64,000 bases of DNA from Crossaster papposus. Taxonomy: Eukaryota > Echinodermata > Asteroidea > Velatida > Solasteridae. Positions within the stretch are counted from its first letter, which is position 1. Every line of letters starts with the position of its first letter. The stretch lies in NCBI GenBank assembly GCA_037893245.1, contig JBAIAA010000245.1, forward strand, positions 558,001 to 622,000, given 5' to 3'. The notes below the pieces were generated by a model. That model did not search any database, was not told the DNA's origin, and saw only the letters and a list, made by a program, of their open reading frames with translations. This document shows positions 32,767 to 44,588 of this stretch, in pieces. The translations under genes were made by a program, and so were the position numbers.

Positions 32767-34221
32767 ATGGTCTATAAAGGCTTCAGGAAGTTTTCAGGAT
32801 GATGCTGACCACATGGATGAACAGACTACACGGGACACGGAGCCGCTGGGGGAGTCTTTTCATTTTGTGGGTGTGACCTCAGGTGAAGTTTGTAAGTTGC
32901 TTAGTACCCTTGATATTTTCAAGGCTACTGGGCTTGATGGCAATGCCCCCAGGCTGCTCAAAGTTGGTTGCAGGCAGCTTGCGAAGCCACTAGCCCACAT
33001 CATGAATTTGAGTCTCTCCAGTGGTTCTGTGCCCTTGGTCTGGAAGACTGGTAGAATTTCACCTATTTTTAAGGAAGGGGATCGCCTCGATGTTAATAAC
33101 TATAGGCCTATATCTGTGCTTCCAACCTGTATGAAAATTTTTGAAAAGCTTGTCCACAAGCAGCTGCTGGGTTACTTTGATCAAAACAACATTTTAATTG
33201 ATAACCAGTCAGGCTTCAGGCCAATGCACTCCACTCAAACCTGCCTCTTAAACGTGTCTGATTACATTTTAGAAAATATGAATTCTGGATATTTCACTGG
33301 TGCAGTGTTTTTGGATCTAAAAAAAGCATTCGATACTGTTCATCACGGTCGACTCGTCGATAAATTGTGCAAAATTAGAGTGCGTGGCCTTGAGCTTGAC
33401 TGGTTTTCTTCATACTTATCTGGACGCAAGCAGGTGACCAAAATTGGTGACAACTTGTCCACTTTAGCTGGAGTAAATTTGGGAGTTCCCCAGGGATCAA
33501 TTCTGGGCCCACTTCTTTTTACTTTGTATGTTAATGACATCACCACTACTGCCTCCTCAGACTCTATGATGTTTAGTGTATGCTGATGACACGGCCATCT
33601 TTTCTCGTGCCAAATCTATTGTTGACATAAACAGAGTTCTTACATGGCAGAAATCGCAAAGTGGCTGCAGGTAAATTATTTAACTTTGAACACCAGCAAA
33701 ACTAAAAGTATGTTGTTTGGCACTCATGCTAAATTAAGTCGTAGGGAAGACAGCTTGCACATCGAGATAAACAATACGGTCATTGACAATGTCACTGATT
33801 TCAAATATTTAGGTGTAGTATTAGAGCCATCGCTAACATGGAATATTCATATCGACAAACTAGTTAAGAAAGTCAACAAGCGTGTGGGGGTTCTCCGGAG
33901 AGTCAAGAGTGTTCTCCCTCAGCGCTCACTGAATTTGTTATACAAAACGCTCATCTTGCCTCATTTTGATTATTGTGATGCTGTATGGGGCAATTCTACC
34001 AAAACGTCCCTTATTAAGCTTGACAAACTCCAGAGTAGCGCTGGGCGAGTCATTTTGGGGCTTCCCCGGAGATCCCCTACACGCATGGTTTTGTCGACTC
34101 TTGAGTGGAATATTTTAGAAGATAGACGTATTTTTCATTTAAACACATTAGTTTATAAAAGTCTTACTTTGAAATTGCCACCACAACTATGCAATTGTTT
34201 TACTCTCACAAGTAATGCGCA
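32767..34221 (+). pseudogene. CR1/Jockey-type LINE ORF2, part 2 (reverse transcriptase)
   Basis: Resumes after the ISL2EU element. Reverse transcriptase motifs in order: KATGLDGNAPRLLK, NYRPISVLPT, QSGFRPMHSTQTCLL, FLDLKKAFDTVHHGRL (catalytic D), GVPQGSILGPLLF and YADDTAIF (33579-33602). The thumb follows (LTLNTSKTKSMLF, FKYLGVVL), then LPHFDYCDAVWGN and a C-terminal domain. Frame shifts near 33590 and 33640 make it non-coding. It breaks at 34221, where the Helitron is inserted between A and T, and resumes at 37466. Confidence 0.9.
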
Positions 34222-37200
34222 TCTATACTATTAATCCTGAAGATGGGGCATGGTTGGCGCCATCTTGTGGACGGTTCCCCGTGTGCCGTGTACCTGTTTG
34301 CGCGCGGAGGGTGGGAGGGAGCCCGTCTATCTGGCCGCGCCATTTTGGGTCTGGTGTCCTGTTTGCCCGCCGCGGTATAGTGTGGGGTAGCGGATGTGGG
34401 GCCCGTCTTTTGCACGGGCCTCCCGTCGGAATTGCGTGGTGGCTGCGCCGGTCCCGCGCCAGTTTGCGGTGGCGACGCAGAGTATGGAAAGGAGCCTGTC
34501 TACTGTCGTGCTGGATGATATCATGATATCGCGTTCACGTACTCTATAAACACCATAAACACGTGCATGCAGTATACATGTGCCACACTCATTGATGACG
34601 GCCGTTTCTGACGCGTGGCTGCTTCTTTCAAAATTTGTGAATCGACCCTTCTGCTGCAGAATTACTGCTTAAGACTGACAAAAGTAAGTACATTTCCTTT
34701 TAACATTTTGCTGTTGTTAGATTATATTTTGCTACAACATTAGACTTATAGTTATAAACATTTTGCTACAACATTAGATTTATGAGAACAAACGGCAACA
34801 AACGGCTGTGACTGATTGTCAGTATTCTTTTTAATTCCCCTCCAGCGCAATTTTTCCTTTTTGATTTTTTTAAAGAAAGAAACATCTGAATCTAAGTAAC
34901 CATTTCGCTACAGTTTCCCCCTAAAAAACAATATTGTTAGGTCTTTCAGAAAACGAAGTACATTTCCTATAAACATTTTGCTGTTGTTAGATTATATTTT
35001 CTGCTTTTTCAGAAATGTTGTTTGCATTTCAGAAAACGAAGTTTATTTTTTTTAAAGAAAGAAACATCTAAAGTAACCATTTCGATGCAAACACGGTACA
35101 CCACACATGTCTTTTATCAGATAGTGCAGACAATAAAAAGCTTTAGACTGCTATGCATACAAAAAATTTCTTCCCCGTAACAGGTACATTCTGATTTATA
35201 AGCAGATAAATAAATGATACACATATATACGGTCAGGATTTGTGTGACTACGAATTTTGCTACCGTTTCATGAGGGGCCACTGGGAATTGTCCAGCACCA
35301 AAAACCCGGAACCAAATTTATATAGAAGTTAGTGTTTTGATCATCGAGTGACCTGGTCTGTTGACCCTGTCAGGAGACCAGGTCAACATACCAATTGCAC
35401 AATGATGTCCAACATCTGCAAGCCATTAAACTACACAGTACATGTATATACAATCCTTTGACAGCTATGCATACAACTTTTTTCTTTCTCTTTGTTTTTC
35501 AATTTTTTCCCAAGAAACAGGGAATTTAGCACTAGCAGTGAATTCTAAATAATTGTACATTTTGCTTTTTATGTTTCTTTCATAGTCGAAGTCGGTCATT
35601 CTCATTTGAAACTGCCATATCAGAAATTCCTGCACCCCTGTTACAGGTATGTGTCATGTTTAGGAATCTGACAGTCAACATTGCATTTTTACCTATTCTC
35701 CACGCATTCACCAAAACCCCATCTTTTTCAGCTTTTCCTCTTTCACCTATTTTGTTTCCAATCACAAGTCCACCATTTTCAGTGCATCTCAACCTACCTA
35801 TATAATACCGTTTCCCTATAGAATCTTTACCTACCTATCCGTATTTTTCTTGACTCTTTGGACAGCACTACCAGACGCCACTTTTACCAAGGAAGACAAC
35901 ACGCAAACAACACCCCCCCCCCCCCCCCCCCCCCACCCTACTACCAAACCTGAGGATGACAGATCTGCTGCTTCACAACTAGCCATCATCGAGGAATTTC
36001 CCAACCTTGCACGTACCAGCCTTTTACATCCTCTTTCTGATTTGATTCAGTCTTCCTTATCAAACCGTTCTCCAGTATTAACCACACATACCACAAGGTT
36101 TTATTTTAAATACATGTACATGTACTCTTAATTTCACACTATTTTATTTTTATACTATTAATTTTGGTTCTTTGCATTACCTTTTTAATTTAGTACTCCA
36201 TTTTAATGCAGTGCGTTTATCATAAATTGATATCACTGCATACAAATAATCAATTTTTAGCAAGACCCAGTTGACTTCTGCACAATGCAGCTCACGAATA
36301 TTTTGGCAGTGACGCCATACCAGTAAGGTAAATACTACATGTATAAACATCATAGACAGCATAAATGCATCCTCTCATGGGATTTCACTGATTTGTATTA
36401 AGGTACTCCATATGTGTGTATAAACTAATCATTTTCAATAGCTATCATGTAACACAGAGCCGTATTGTGTAAGTTTACTATTTATTTGGGGTTTATTTCC
36501 AATTTGTTTGGGTGAATGGGGTTCCAGTAAATTTAAAATTAAAAATGTTTGGGTCAGGAGCCCCAAAATAGGATCGGTCGGGAATGAGAACCACATAAAA
36601 AGGGCCGTCCTAATAAACCCACCCTGCAAGAGCTAAATAATTTTCCAAAGGCCTATTCGATTTTATATCTAAATGACAAAGGACATAATGATCCTATAAA
36701 ATTCCTATAAAATTGTCAATACCTTTCTAACCTAATTTGGTATTACAATTTAATTACTAAAATCTGGAAAGTCATGCAACTCTTTTTATTTCCAATTTTG
36801 CAATAAAGATACGTTTCACCAAATTCACAACATTTAATGTTTTAAATTGTCGCAGTTGTATCCTTTTCTTAGCTGTTATGAATACTGGTATTATTTTTTA
36901 CCCGATGGCAGGCTATTCAATTTCAGATCCCATTTACAACTGCGTCGTCGGGAACTACATATTTTCGCCATTTTCCAACTATAGATTTTACAATAGGCCT
37001 ATGCATTCGCGAGTGATAACATTTGTTTTCACTAAACGGTTCTTTTCTGCATCTATTGAAATATTATTGGTGTACATCCCGGAGGCTGCCTGTCGACATG
37101 GCTGCCTGTCCGGTCAGCATGACTTTGGACTGTATGCAGTGGCCCATGGTCTATTTAAGAAAAATAGCAAGGTTTTTATTTGAGCATTAAAGTAATACTT

Positions 37201-37465
37201 TTAATTAAAAACTTTCTGATTGAAAGATGTACAACTGAACTATTTGAAACATGAAAAAAACCTTTACGACACATTTGAAAAGCATCATGGAATGACAAAC
37301 AAGCAAGTTTATACACACACACACCTAGCTGGTACTCTACTCCCTAAGTTTCGCGGTTTGTTTGTCATACAATCCATTATGTTTTTAGGACGTCAACAAG
37401 GTGTATCTATAAGTTACAATTCAACCCAGCTAGCGGGTGCCGCGCGAAGCGCGGCATCCCGCTAG
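34222..37465 (+). mobile_element. Non-autonomous Helitron, full-length (3,244 bp), inserted in the LINE
   Basis: 5' end TCTATACTATTAATCCTGAA, 3' end CTAG, inserted between A (34221) and T (37466) as Helitrons do. The 3' terminus is a strong hairpin, CTAGCGGGTGCCGCGC-GAA-GCGCGGCATCCCGCTAG. No Rep/helicase ORF. Removing it restores the LINE frame across SNA-H-SYNTRSGSH. A GC-rich 5' block (about 34230-34500) and the rest are shared with 44589-48332; a C-run of over 20 lies at 35911. Confidence 0.9.
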
Positions 37466-37872
37466 TAGTTATAATACCAGGTCTGGTTCTCATGGTAACT
37501 TAGTTCCTCCATTTAGTAAATCTAATTCTGGCAAGCGTATGTTTGTGGCTCGCGGAGTGTCTGTTTTTAACATCTTACCCACAATACTTAAATGCCCACT
37601 GCCTGCTACTCTAGCCAATTTCAAAAACACATACAAAAGCCTGCTTTTCAAGAAATGAACATGTCTGTTTTCTTGGTGTCTTATATTATTACTGTCCTTT
37701 TGGTGTGCTTTTAAATTTGTTGGTATTTTTAACGAATTTTATAAATGTGTTATGTTGCTGTTTTTATCTTAAACCTGTTAAATTTATTTTATTGTAATTG
37801 TATAATTGCTGGGGCCCTCTGAAAAACAGTGTTTCACTGAGAGGTTACCCCAGGGTAAATAATAAATAAATA
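37466..37872 (+). pseudogene. CR1/Jockey-type LINE, part 3 (ORF2 C-terminus and 3' tail)
   Basis: Continues after the Helitron with YNTRSGSHGNLVPPF, GVSVFNILPTILK and LANFKNTYKSLLFKK, then a stop at 37656-37658. The 3' UTR ends in GTTACCCCAGGGTAAAT and an (AAATA)n-like tail, as in CR1/L2-type elements. Confidence 0.85.
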
Positions 37873-38179
37873 AATTATCTACTTTAAATTGAAACGCACA
37901 TTTTCTTTCCTGACAAACGTTTTTCAGACCCTCTGGCCCGGTGATTTCATTAAAATACTTGCACACTGAAGTAGACTTTTCTTTTTAGAGACTTCAGAGT
38001 AGCAAAGCAGACAGTGAAAGGCCTTCAATTAATGGATTCCTTGAAAGAAGCTGGCGAACCTTCTGTAACCCCTGGCTTTTCTTGAGGACCTACAAAGAAG
38101 CGATCCTAAAATAGGTTCTCTCCCGAGTTCTCAAAAATTGCCATGGCCTTCACAAATAACAGCTAAACTTGTCTGACTT
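37873..38179. other. Short unassigned stretch
   Basis: No gene or repeat recognised between the LINE tail and the next MITE. Confidence 0.4.
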
Positions 38180-38181
38180 AG

Positions 38182-39210
38182 GATACACCATTGGTAATTG
38201 CTTGAATTATCATGAATGAGTGGATTTGGGGGTTGTATTTTATATTCATAAATACCTGGGACAGTTTAGGCATTCCTATTGGTCGAGAGCCCGTCACGTG
38301 GCCGGTTTTAAACGGACGATAAAGACATGGCTAGAAGTGTTTAAAACCAGTTGGCAACAAAAGTAGCCCCTGCACATGGACAACTCAATGGACATCCTTC
38401 TCCGGGCACTTCACTGCTGCGCAGACCATTGTTCTTATCTATTTTGAACCATTCGGGTGCAAAATCCTGTTTTCCTCCAAATATGACGAATTTAAGAAAA
38501 AAAGTCTTCCACTTTTTAAAAAAATTCCATAAGTCGTGCACAAACGCGGTCGCGTCACGTTCGTTCTTTTCCCTTTGAAAAAAACACGCGCGCGTACGCC
38601 ATTTAGACGCGGAGGCCTATCCAGTCTACATAATGGAGATCAATGGTAAATACGCTTTATTGCATGTATTGTGACGTAGAGCGACAGAGGCGGAAACACG
38701 TCATTTGACAGTGGCCCGTGAACATGGATAGGGGAAAACACACAGAATGGCGAAACACCGAAATTTACTTGCGACAATTTGCCGTGATTTTCGGGGCTTT
38801 TTTGGCTGAATTTTACAAAAAAGGTATTTATGAATGGGAATAAATGTGTGTTCGGTCGGTATTAATCACTCTGTTTAATACCGCTTGGAGTCTGGGTGCT
38901 GATAATTACCCGAGCCGAACACACATTTATTCCCTTAGTAAATATCGTTTAACTGACCTGTCCTAAGTTTTACAATCATGGATGCTGAGAAAAGCAAGAA
39001 AAACAGCATTTGTTTCCAACGGGCGTCAGGCAGTGGTTCTTATGTTGTACTTAATTTTTTTGTTTTATTAAAAAATTTCAAAACAATTACAGAAAATCTA
39101 CCGCAATCATTTTGCTGGATGCCTACAATCATTATTTACTTTCAAATAAGTAAGATATTTTCTAATAATTCGGTAGTAAAAATATATACGATATTTGAAA
39201 ATGGTGAATC
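38182..39210. mobile_element. TTAA-type MITE split by a fold-back element
   Basis: Left part GGATACACCATTGGTAATTG to TTGTATTTTATA (38182-38247). The right part resumes at GTAAATATCGTTTAACTG (38940) and runs to ACGATATTTGAAAATGGTG. The TA of the MITE is present on both sides of the insert, consistent with a TA duplication. Both outer termini have decayed. Confidence 0.75.
38248..38937. mobile_element. Fold-back element, TTCATAAATACC family (copy 2), nested in a MITE
   Basis: TTCATAAATACCTGGGACAG and TTGGTCGAGAGCCCGTCACG match 4566-4985. AGGTATTTATGAATGGG follows near 38822. It ends with a perfect pair, GGGAATAAATGTGTGTTCGG against CCGAACACACATTTATTCCC. Confidence 0.7.
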
Positions 39211-39706
39211 GTACAGATTGATGAGTGAGCTTGAGAAACATAGTACATGTATCTAAGCGACCTTTTTAAGGTGTGAAGTAGAATTGAATTTTCCCAAAAC
39301 GCCAATTTCTTTCACCTTATTAAATTCAAAAGCGAAACTACATTTTGCCTGGCCCCACAACTGCATACATGTACATACAATCGGCTTTCCGCTCGTAGCT
39401 ATAACATCGCAAATAAGACAGTGTTAATCTTCCATCTTCACACCAATCATGCCGCATCCTGGGAACAAGATGCAACCTGAGACGAAAGTGCAGCGCAGCA
39501 TACCAGCCCAGGTTAAAAAGAAGTTGTGTTTCCTTCAAGCAGGTAATATTTTGGGGTTTTTTTCTGCTTACTCAATTATACAAGGTGTTCCATCTTCTCA
39601 GCAAAGAACCATAATCTTATTCTAGAAGACTTGATACTTTGCCAAAGATGAGCATTAACTTTTCATTTCAAATTTTAAGTAGTTTGAGAAATCTTAGCAC
39701 ATCTTT
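39211..39706. other. Unassigned stretch
   Basis: No supported gene on either strand. Contains one ACATGTACAT tract near 39370. Confidence 0.4.
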
Positions 39707-39710
39707 TTAA

Positions 39711-40089
39711 AGGTAGTATACACCATTGGTAATTTGTTGAATTATCAGGAATGGGTGGATTTGGGGGGTTGTATTTTATAGTAAATATCGTTTAACTGAC
39801 CTGTCCGAATTTTTACATTCATGGATGCCGAGAAAAGCATGAAAAACAGCGTTTGTTTTCCACCGGAGTCGAGCAGTTATTCTTATGTTATCTTTGTTTT
39901 TTCGCGCTCGCCGGACGGCGAGAATGAATTTTGGTTCATACAATTCAATTTTTTGGAACAATTACAGGATATCTAGGGCCCTTATTTTGCTGGATGCCTA
40001 CAATCATTATTTACTTTTAAATAAGTAAGATATTTCTTAATAATTCGGTAGTAAATTTTTTCGATATCTGCAAATGGTGTATACTACCT
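39711..40089. mobile_element. TTAA-flanked MITE, first of a tandem pair
   Basis: TTAA at 39707-39710 and 40090-40093 (shared). Subtype with asymmetric core CGCGCTCGCCGGACGGCGAG. Confidence 0.9.
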
Positions 40090-40093
40090 TTAA

Positions 40094-40472
40094 AGGTAGT
40101 ATACACCATTTGCAGATATCGAAAATATTTACTACTGAATTATTAAGAAATACCTTACTCAATTGAAAGTAAATAATGATTCTAGGCATTCAGCAAAAGG
40201 ATTGCGCTAGATATCCTGTAATTATTCAAAAAAATTGAATTTTATAAAGAAAAATTCGCTCTCGCCGGACGGCGAGAGCGAAAAAACAAAGATAACATAA
40301 GAATAACTGCTCGACCCCGGTTGAAAACAAACGCTGTTTTTCGTGCTTTTCTCGGCATCCAAGATTGTAAAACTTCGGAAAAGTCAGTTAAACGATATTT
40401 ACCATGAAATACAACCCCCCAAATCTACCTATTCATGATAATTAAAGCAATTACCAATGGTGTATACTACCT
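40094..40472. mobile_element. TTAA-flanked MITE, second of a tandem pair, inverted
   Basis: Starts AGGTAGTATACACCATTTGC, opposite orientation to its neighbour. Symmetric core CGCTCTCGCCGGACGGCGAG. TTAA at 40473-40476. Confidence 0.9.
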
Positions 40473-40544
40473 TTAAAGACGAATATCCATGGTAACAAAT
40501 TCAATATTTTTTTTCAAAAAAACAAACACCACATCTTATTTTAA

Positions 40545-40990
40545 AAGGTAGTATGCATCCTTTGCTTTTTTCTGTAAATTTTGGTAAATGGATGGGTCAG
40601 GAATTCATATTTTTATAGTTAATATTGTGACACTGACCTGTTTAATGTTTTGTGTTCGTGCTCGTAGATGCTGGAAAAACCAAGAAAACAAATGTTGTTC
40701 TTGTAGTCTGGTTCCTTGACTTCCCTCAGATCAAACAAGGCAATTTATGGACACCATAGAATTACCAGGTTGGAAACAAGACTACGTGTATTTGGCTGGC
40801 ACCCATTCACAGATTGTTGTGGACTAACTAAATTTATTGGGGGCAGTGTTTAAATAGTCAGGTTTTTCTAACAATTGTTGGCTGGCAATTGTTATATTTA
40901 TTTTAATTTTGAATCCACTTTCCATGAAAACCACAGCACACCAGGTGTCGTGATTTCACAGGATGCTTGAGACTGTTATTTTCTTTACAG
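40545..40990. repeat. Dispersed repeat, long relative of the main MITE (copy 2)
   Basis: Begins with an AAAGGTAGTATGCATCC terminus related to the MITE, then follows 62-455 (CCTTGACTTCC, GGCTGGCAATTG, AAAACCACAGCACACCAGG, GATTTCACAGGATGCTTGAG). Confidence 0.65.
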
Positions 40991-41115
40991 TCAAGTAAGG
41001 TAGTTCATAATAGTTAATTTTGTGTAGGTTTGCAGAAACAAAATGTAGGTGAAATCACAAGAAACGCAGGGTTATTTTGGTCCAGCCCAAAATGTCTGAG
41101 CATGCATGAACCTCA

Positions 41116-43757
41116 TCTATACTATTAATCCTGAAGATGGGGTATGGTTGGCGCCATCTTGTGGACGGTTCCCCGTGTGCCGTGTACCTGTTTGCGCGCG
41201 CGGAGGGTGGGAGGGAGCCCGTCTATCTGGCCGCGCCATTTTGGGTCTGGTGTCCTGTTTGCCCGCCGCGGTATAGTGTGGGGTAGCGGATGTGGGGGCC
41301 CGTCTTTTGCACGGGCCTCCCGTCGGAATTGCGCGGTGGCTGCGCCGGTCCCGCGTGCAGTTTGCGGTGGCGACGCAGAGTATGGAAAGGAGCCTGTCTA
41401 TACTGTCGTGCTGGATGATATCGCGTTCGTGTATATACTCCTAATTCACGTACGTACGCTCCACGCTCACTGTACTGACGGCCGTTTCTGACACGTGGCT
41501 GTTTAGTGAATTCCTTCTTATTGCTCCATGGTACAACCAATATTGCTCTCCCTGGCCTCTGCCCTGGCCTCTGCCATCCTTTTTTCAGGTACTACTAAAG
41601 TGGTTTTAACCACAAGCTGAATTGTTTTCCTCCATGGTTTGAAACAGGAAACGTTTTATACATGATTATGGATCGATATTTACATCAAAGGATTTTCTTA
41701 TTATATCCCATGATAATTTATATGATAATTTAGATTTAAGGTCAGTGTTAAAGGTAGTATACACCATTGGTAATTTTTTGAATTATCAGGAATAGGTGGA
41801 TTTGGGGGGTTGTATTTTATAGTAAATATCGTTTAACTGACCTGTCCGAATTTTTACATTCATAGATGCCGAGAAAAGCATGAAAAACAGCGTTTGTTTT
41901 CCACCGGCGTCGAGCAGTTATTCTTATGTTATCTTTGTTTTTTCGCGCTCGCCGGACGGCGAGAATGAATTTTGGTTTATACAATTCAATTTTTTGGAAC
42001 AATTACAGGATATCTAGGGCCCTCATTTTGCTGGATGCCTACAATCATTATTTACTTTTAAATAAGTAAGATATTTCTTAATAATTCGGTAGTAAATTTT
42101 TTCGATATCTGCAAATGGTGTATACTACCTTTAAGCGAAGTAATTTAGTTACGGTGAATTTTACCTTGGAATCAGAACTTGATTGCATTAGATTCAGGCA
42201 ATAGGGACGGTATAACTTAGTACATTTTTTGTCTTACCGATATTATTTTTAAGGTCAGTGGTAAGCAAAGTAATTTAGTTACGGTACATTTTAACTTGGA
42301 ATCAGAACTAGAGATAGTTTTGTTGACTTTACAAACCAATATAATATACACTGTGTATGTGCTATGAGACTGGCTAGAGCTGAGGCACAGCCATGTAGCC
42401 CAGTCTTGACATTCCGATAACAGGTGGTCAATCCATTAGCAGGACCAAATGCTGTTATTTCTTCTCCCTTCAGACATCTAGCACAACAATGATGCTGTTC
42501 TGGCTGCAGCAGGCTGATCCAACCTCAAAGGTATTTACCATACAAACACCTTCCCTCTCTACTTCTAAATGTTTTGCTTTACACAGATTCTAGATCTTGC
42601 CCATCAAATATTAGCATTGCTCTGATTCAATATATGCCTACAATCATGAATTTACTCCTAAACCTTTTCCAGTTCTTTACACTACCACACACATTCCAAG
42701 CATACATCAAAACCCCATCTTTTCAGCTTTCCCTCTCTCACCTATTTTGTTTCCAATCACAAGTCCACCTTTTTCAGTGCATCGCAACCTACCTATACCA
42801 TTCCCCTATAGAATTTTTACTTACCTATCCATATTTTTATTGACTCTTTTGACAGCACTACCAGATGCCGCTTTTACCAAGACAGACAACGTGCCAACAA
42901 CTCCCCTTACTACCAAACCTGAGGATGACATCTTTGCTGCTTCACAACATTGTCAAGTAATTTCCCAACCTTGCACTTACCAGCCTTTTACATCCTCTTT
43001 CTGGATTGATTAAGCCTTTAAAATCAAATCTACACACATTTCACACTATTTTTTCTGTACTATTACTTTTGGTTCTTTTCATTACATTTTTAGTATTTTA
43101 GAAAACCTTGGTTGTATAGTTAATATTGTGATTGTTTTCCACATTTTACATAAAACACCATGTGGATGTATTATTATTATTCATTTCATTCCAATTATTC
43201 ACTATTTTGTGGATGTATTATTATTATTCATTTCATTTCAATCATCCACCATTTTCCACGCAACTTGATTCTTTGAGTAATTCCACACTTCCAAATGCAG
43301 TGTTGAACTGTCTAGAGTTTGCCAACCTTGGTGGGCTAAACACACAATATATGTGTCGACTACAAAACAATACCATTGCCTTCATTTTGCCAAAGTTAAT
43401 ATTGTCAAGTACTTACTTTGCATTCACAAATAAAATCTCTTGCCATTCCTGTATTGCAATGGACTCTGAACAATTGGTTGTTTTTTCTTGCATACTACAT
43501 GTACATACACAAACAACAGCGAGAGGGGGTCAAATTTGGCCCCAGCCTCTACCTACCTCCCCCCCCCCCCCAGAAAACCTGACCGCCCCCTACCATCAAA
43601 CTTCCCACACAAGAATACCCCCCCCCCCCCCGCCCCTGACAAAAAACAGTCCCAATCAAAACTCCCACCAGTACAGTCCAGGTAGCTACATCTCCATTTT
43701 CTATTTATACTTTTCAGTCAACGTATTTGCATAATATAATACTCTATGGTCCACTCA
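41116..43757 (+). mobile_element. Helitron 5' end and body, older copy
   Basis: TCTATACTATTAATCCTGAA preceded by A, then the same GC-rich 5' block as the 34222 and 44589 copies. From 42400-43130 it parallels 35600-36150 (CTACCAGATGCCGCTTTTACC). A decayed start of the terminal hairpin (CTAGCCGGTGTCGCGCAG) lies at about 43757. A MITE is nested at 41752-42130. The true 3' end is uncertain and could be the one at 52812. Confidence 0.7.
41752..42130. mobile_element. TTAA-flanked MITE nested in a Helitron
   Basis: TTAA at 41748-41751 and 42131-42134, both termini intact. It inserted after the Helitron. Confidence 0.9.
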
Positions 43758-44588
43758 CTAGCCGGTGTCGCGCAGTTACTTTCAATATATACCACACTCA
43801 CTGACGGCCGTTTCTGACACGTGGCTGCTTCTTTCGAACTTTGTGTTAATGACCCTTTTGCTGCAGAACTACTGCTTCAGTTCCTTTCTCTATGTTCAGA
43901 CTAAACAAAGTAAGTACATTTCCTATAAACATTTTGTTGTTGTTAGATTGTATTTTGCTACAACATAGCGCAATTTTTCTTTTTTTTTATCTACAACATA
44001 GCGCTCTGAATCTAACTTTTCTAAGTAACAATTTCGCTACAGTTTCCCCCTAAAAAACAATATTTGATTTGTAGGCCTTTTCGGTTCCTATACATGTTTT
44101 GCTGTTGTTAGATTTTGCTGCCTTTCAAAAAGTGCAGTCAGTATTCTATTGAAATCCCCTCCAGCGCAAATGTTTTTTGTTTTTTTTGTTTTTTAAAGAA
44201 AGAAACATCTGAATCAAAGTAACCATTTCGCTACAGCTTCCCCCTCTGTTGTTAGATTGTATTTTGCTACAACATTAGATTTATAAACATTTTGCTACAA
44301 CATTAGATTTATGAAAATGTTGTGTTTGTTTTGTTTTGAAACAAACATCTGAATCGTGCTTTTACTTTTCCAGAGAAACAAAGATTTTTTTTAAAGCAGT
44401 TATTTTTAAATAATTGTACGTTTTGCTTCGTAATTCTAAATAATTCGACAGTTTGTTCTGTATATTTCTTTCATAGACAAATCCAACACCCATTAGATTT
44501 CTGAGAAACATTTTTTTTGTTTTTTTCAATTTGGCCTATCTGCATGAAAAATCTCTGAGAAAATCTAAGTAACCATTTTTCCACAACA
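43758..44588 (+). mobile_element. Internal Helitron fragment
   Basis: Begins in the ACTGACGGCCGTTTCTGACA region that lies about 350 bp inside the intact copies and parallels 34600-35100 (CATTTTGCTGTTGTTAG, CGCTACAGTTTCCCCCT). Interrupted at 44588 by the next Helitron. Confidence 0.65.

Noticed and set aside
34230-34500. GC-rich ORFs inside the Helitron 5' block as genes
   Set aside because: The same block occurs in non-autonomous copies at 41116 and 44589 with frame-changing differences; no domain recognised.
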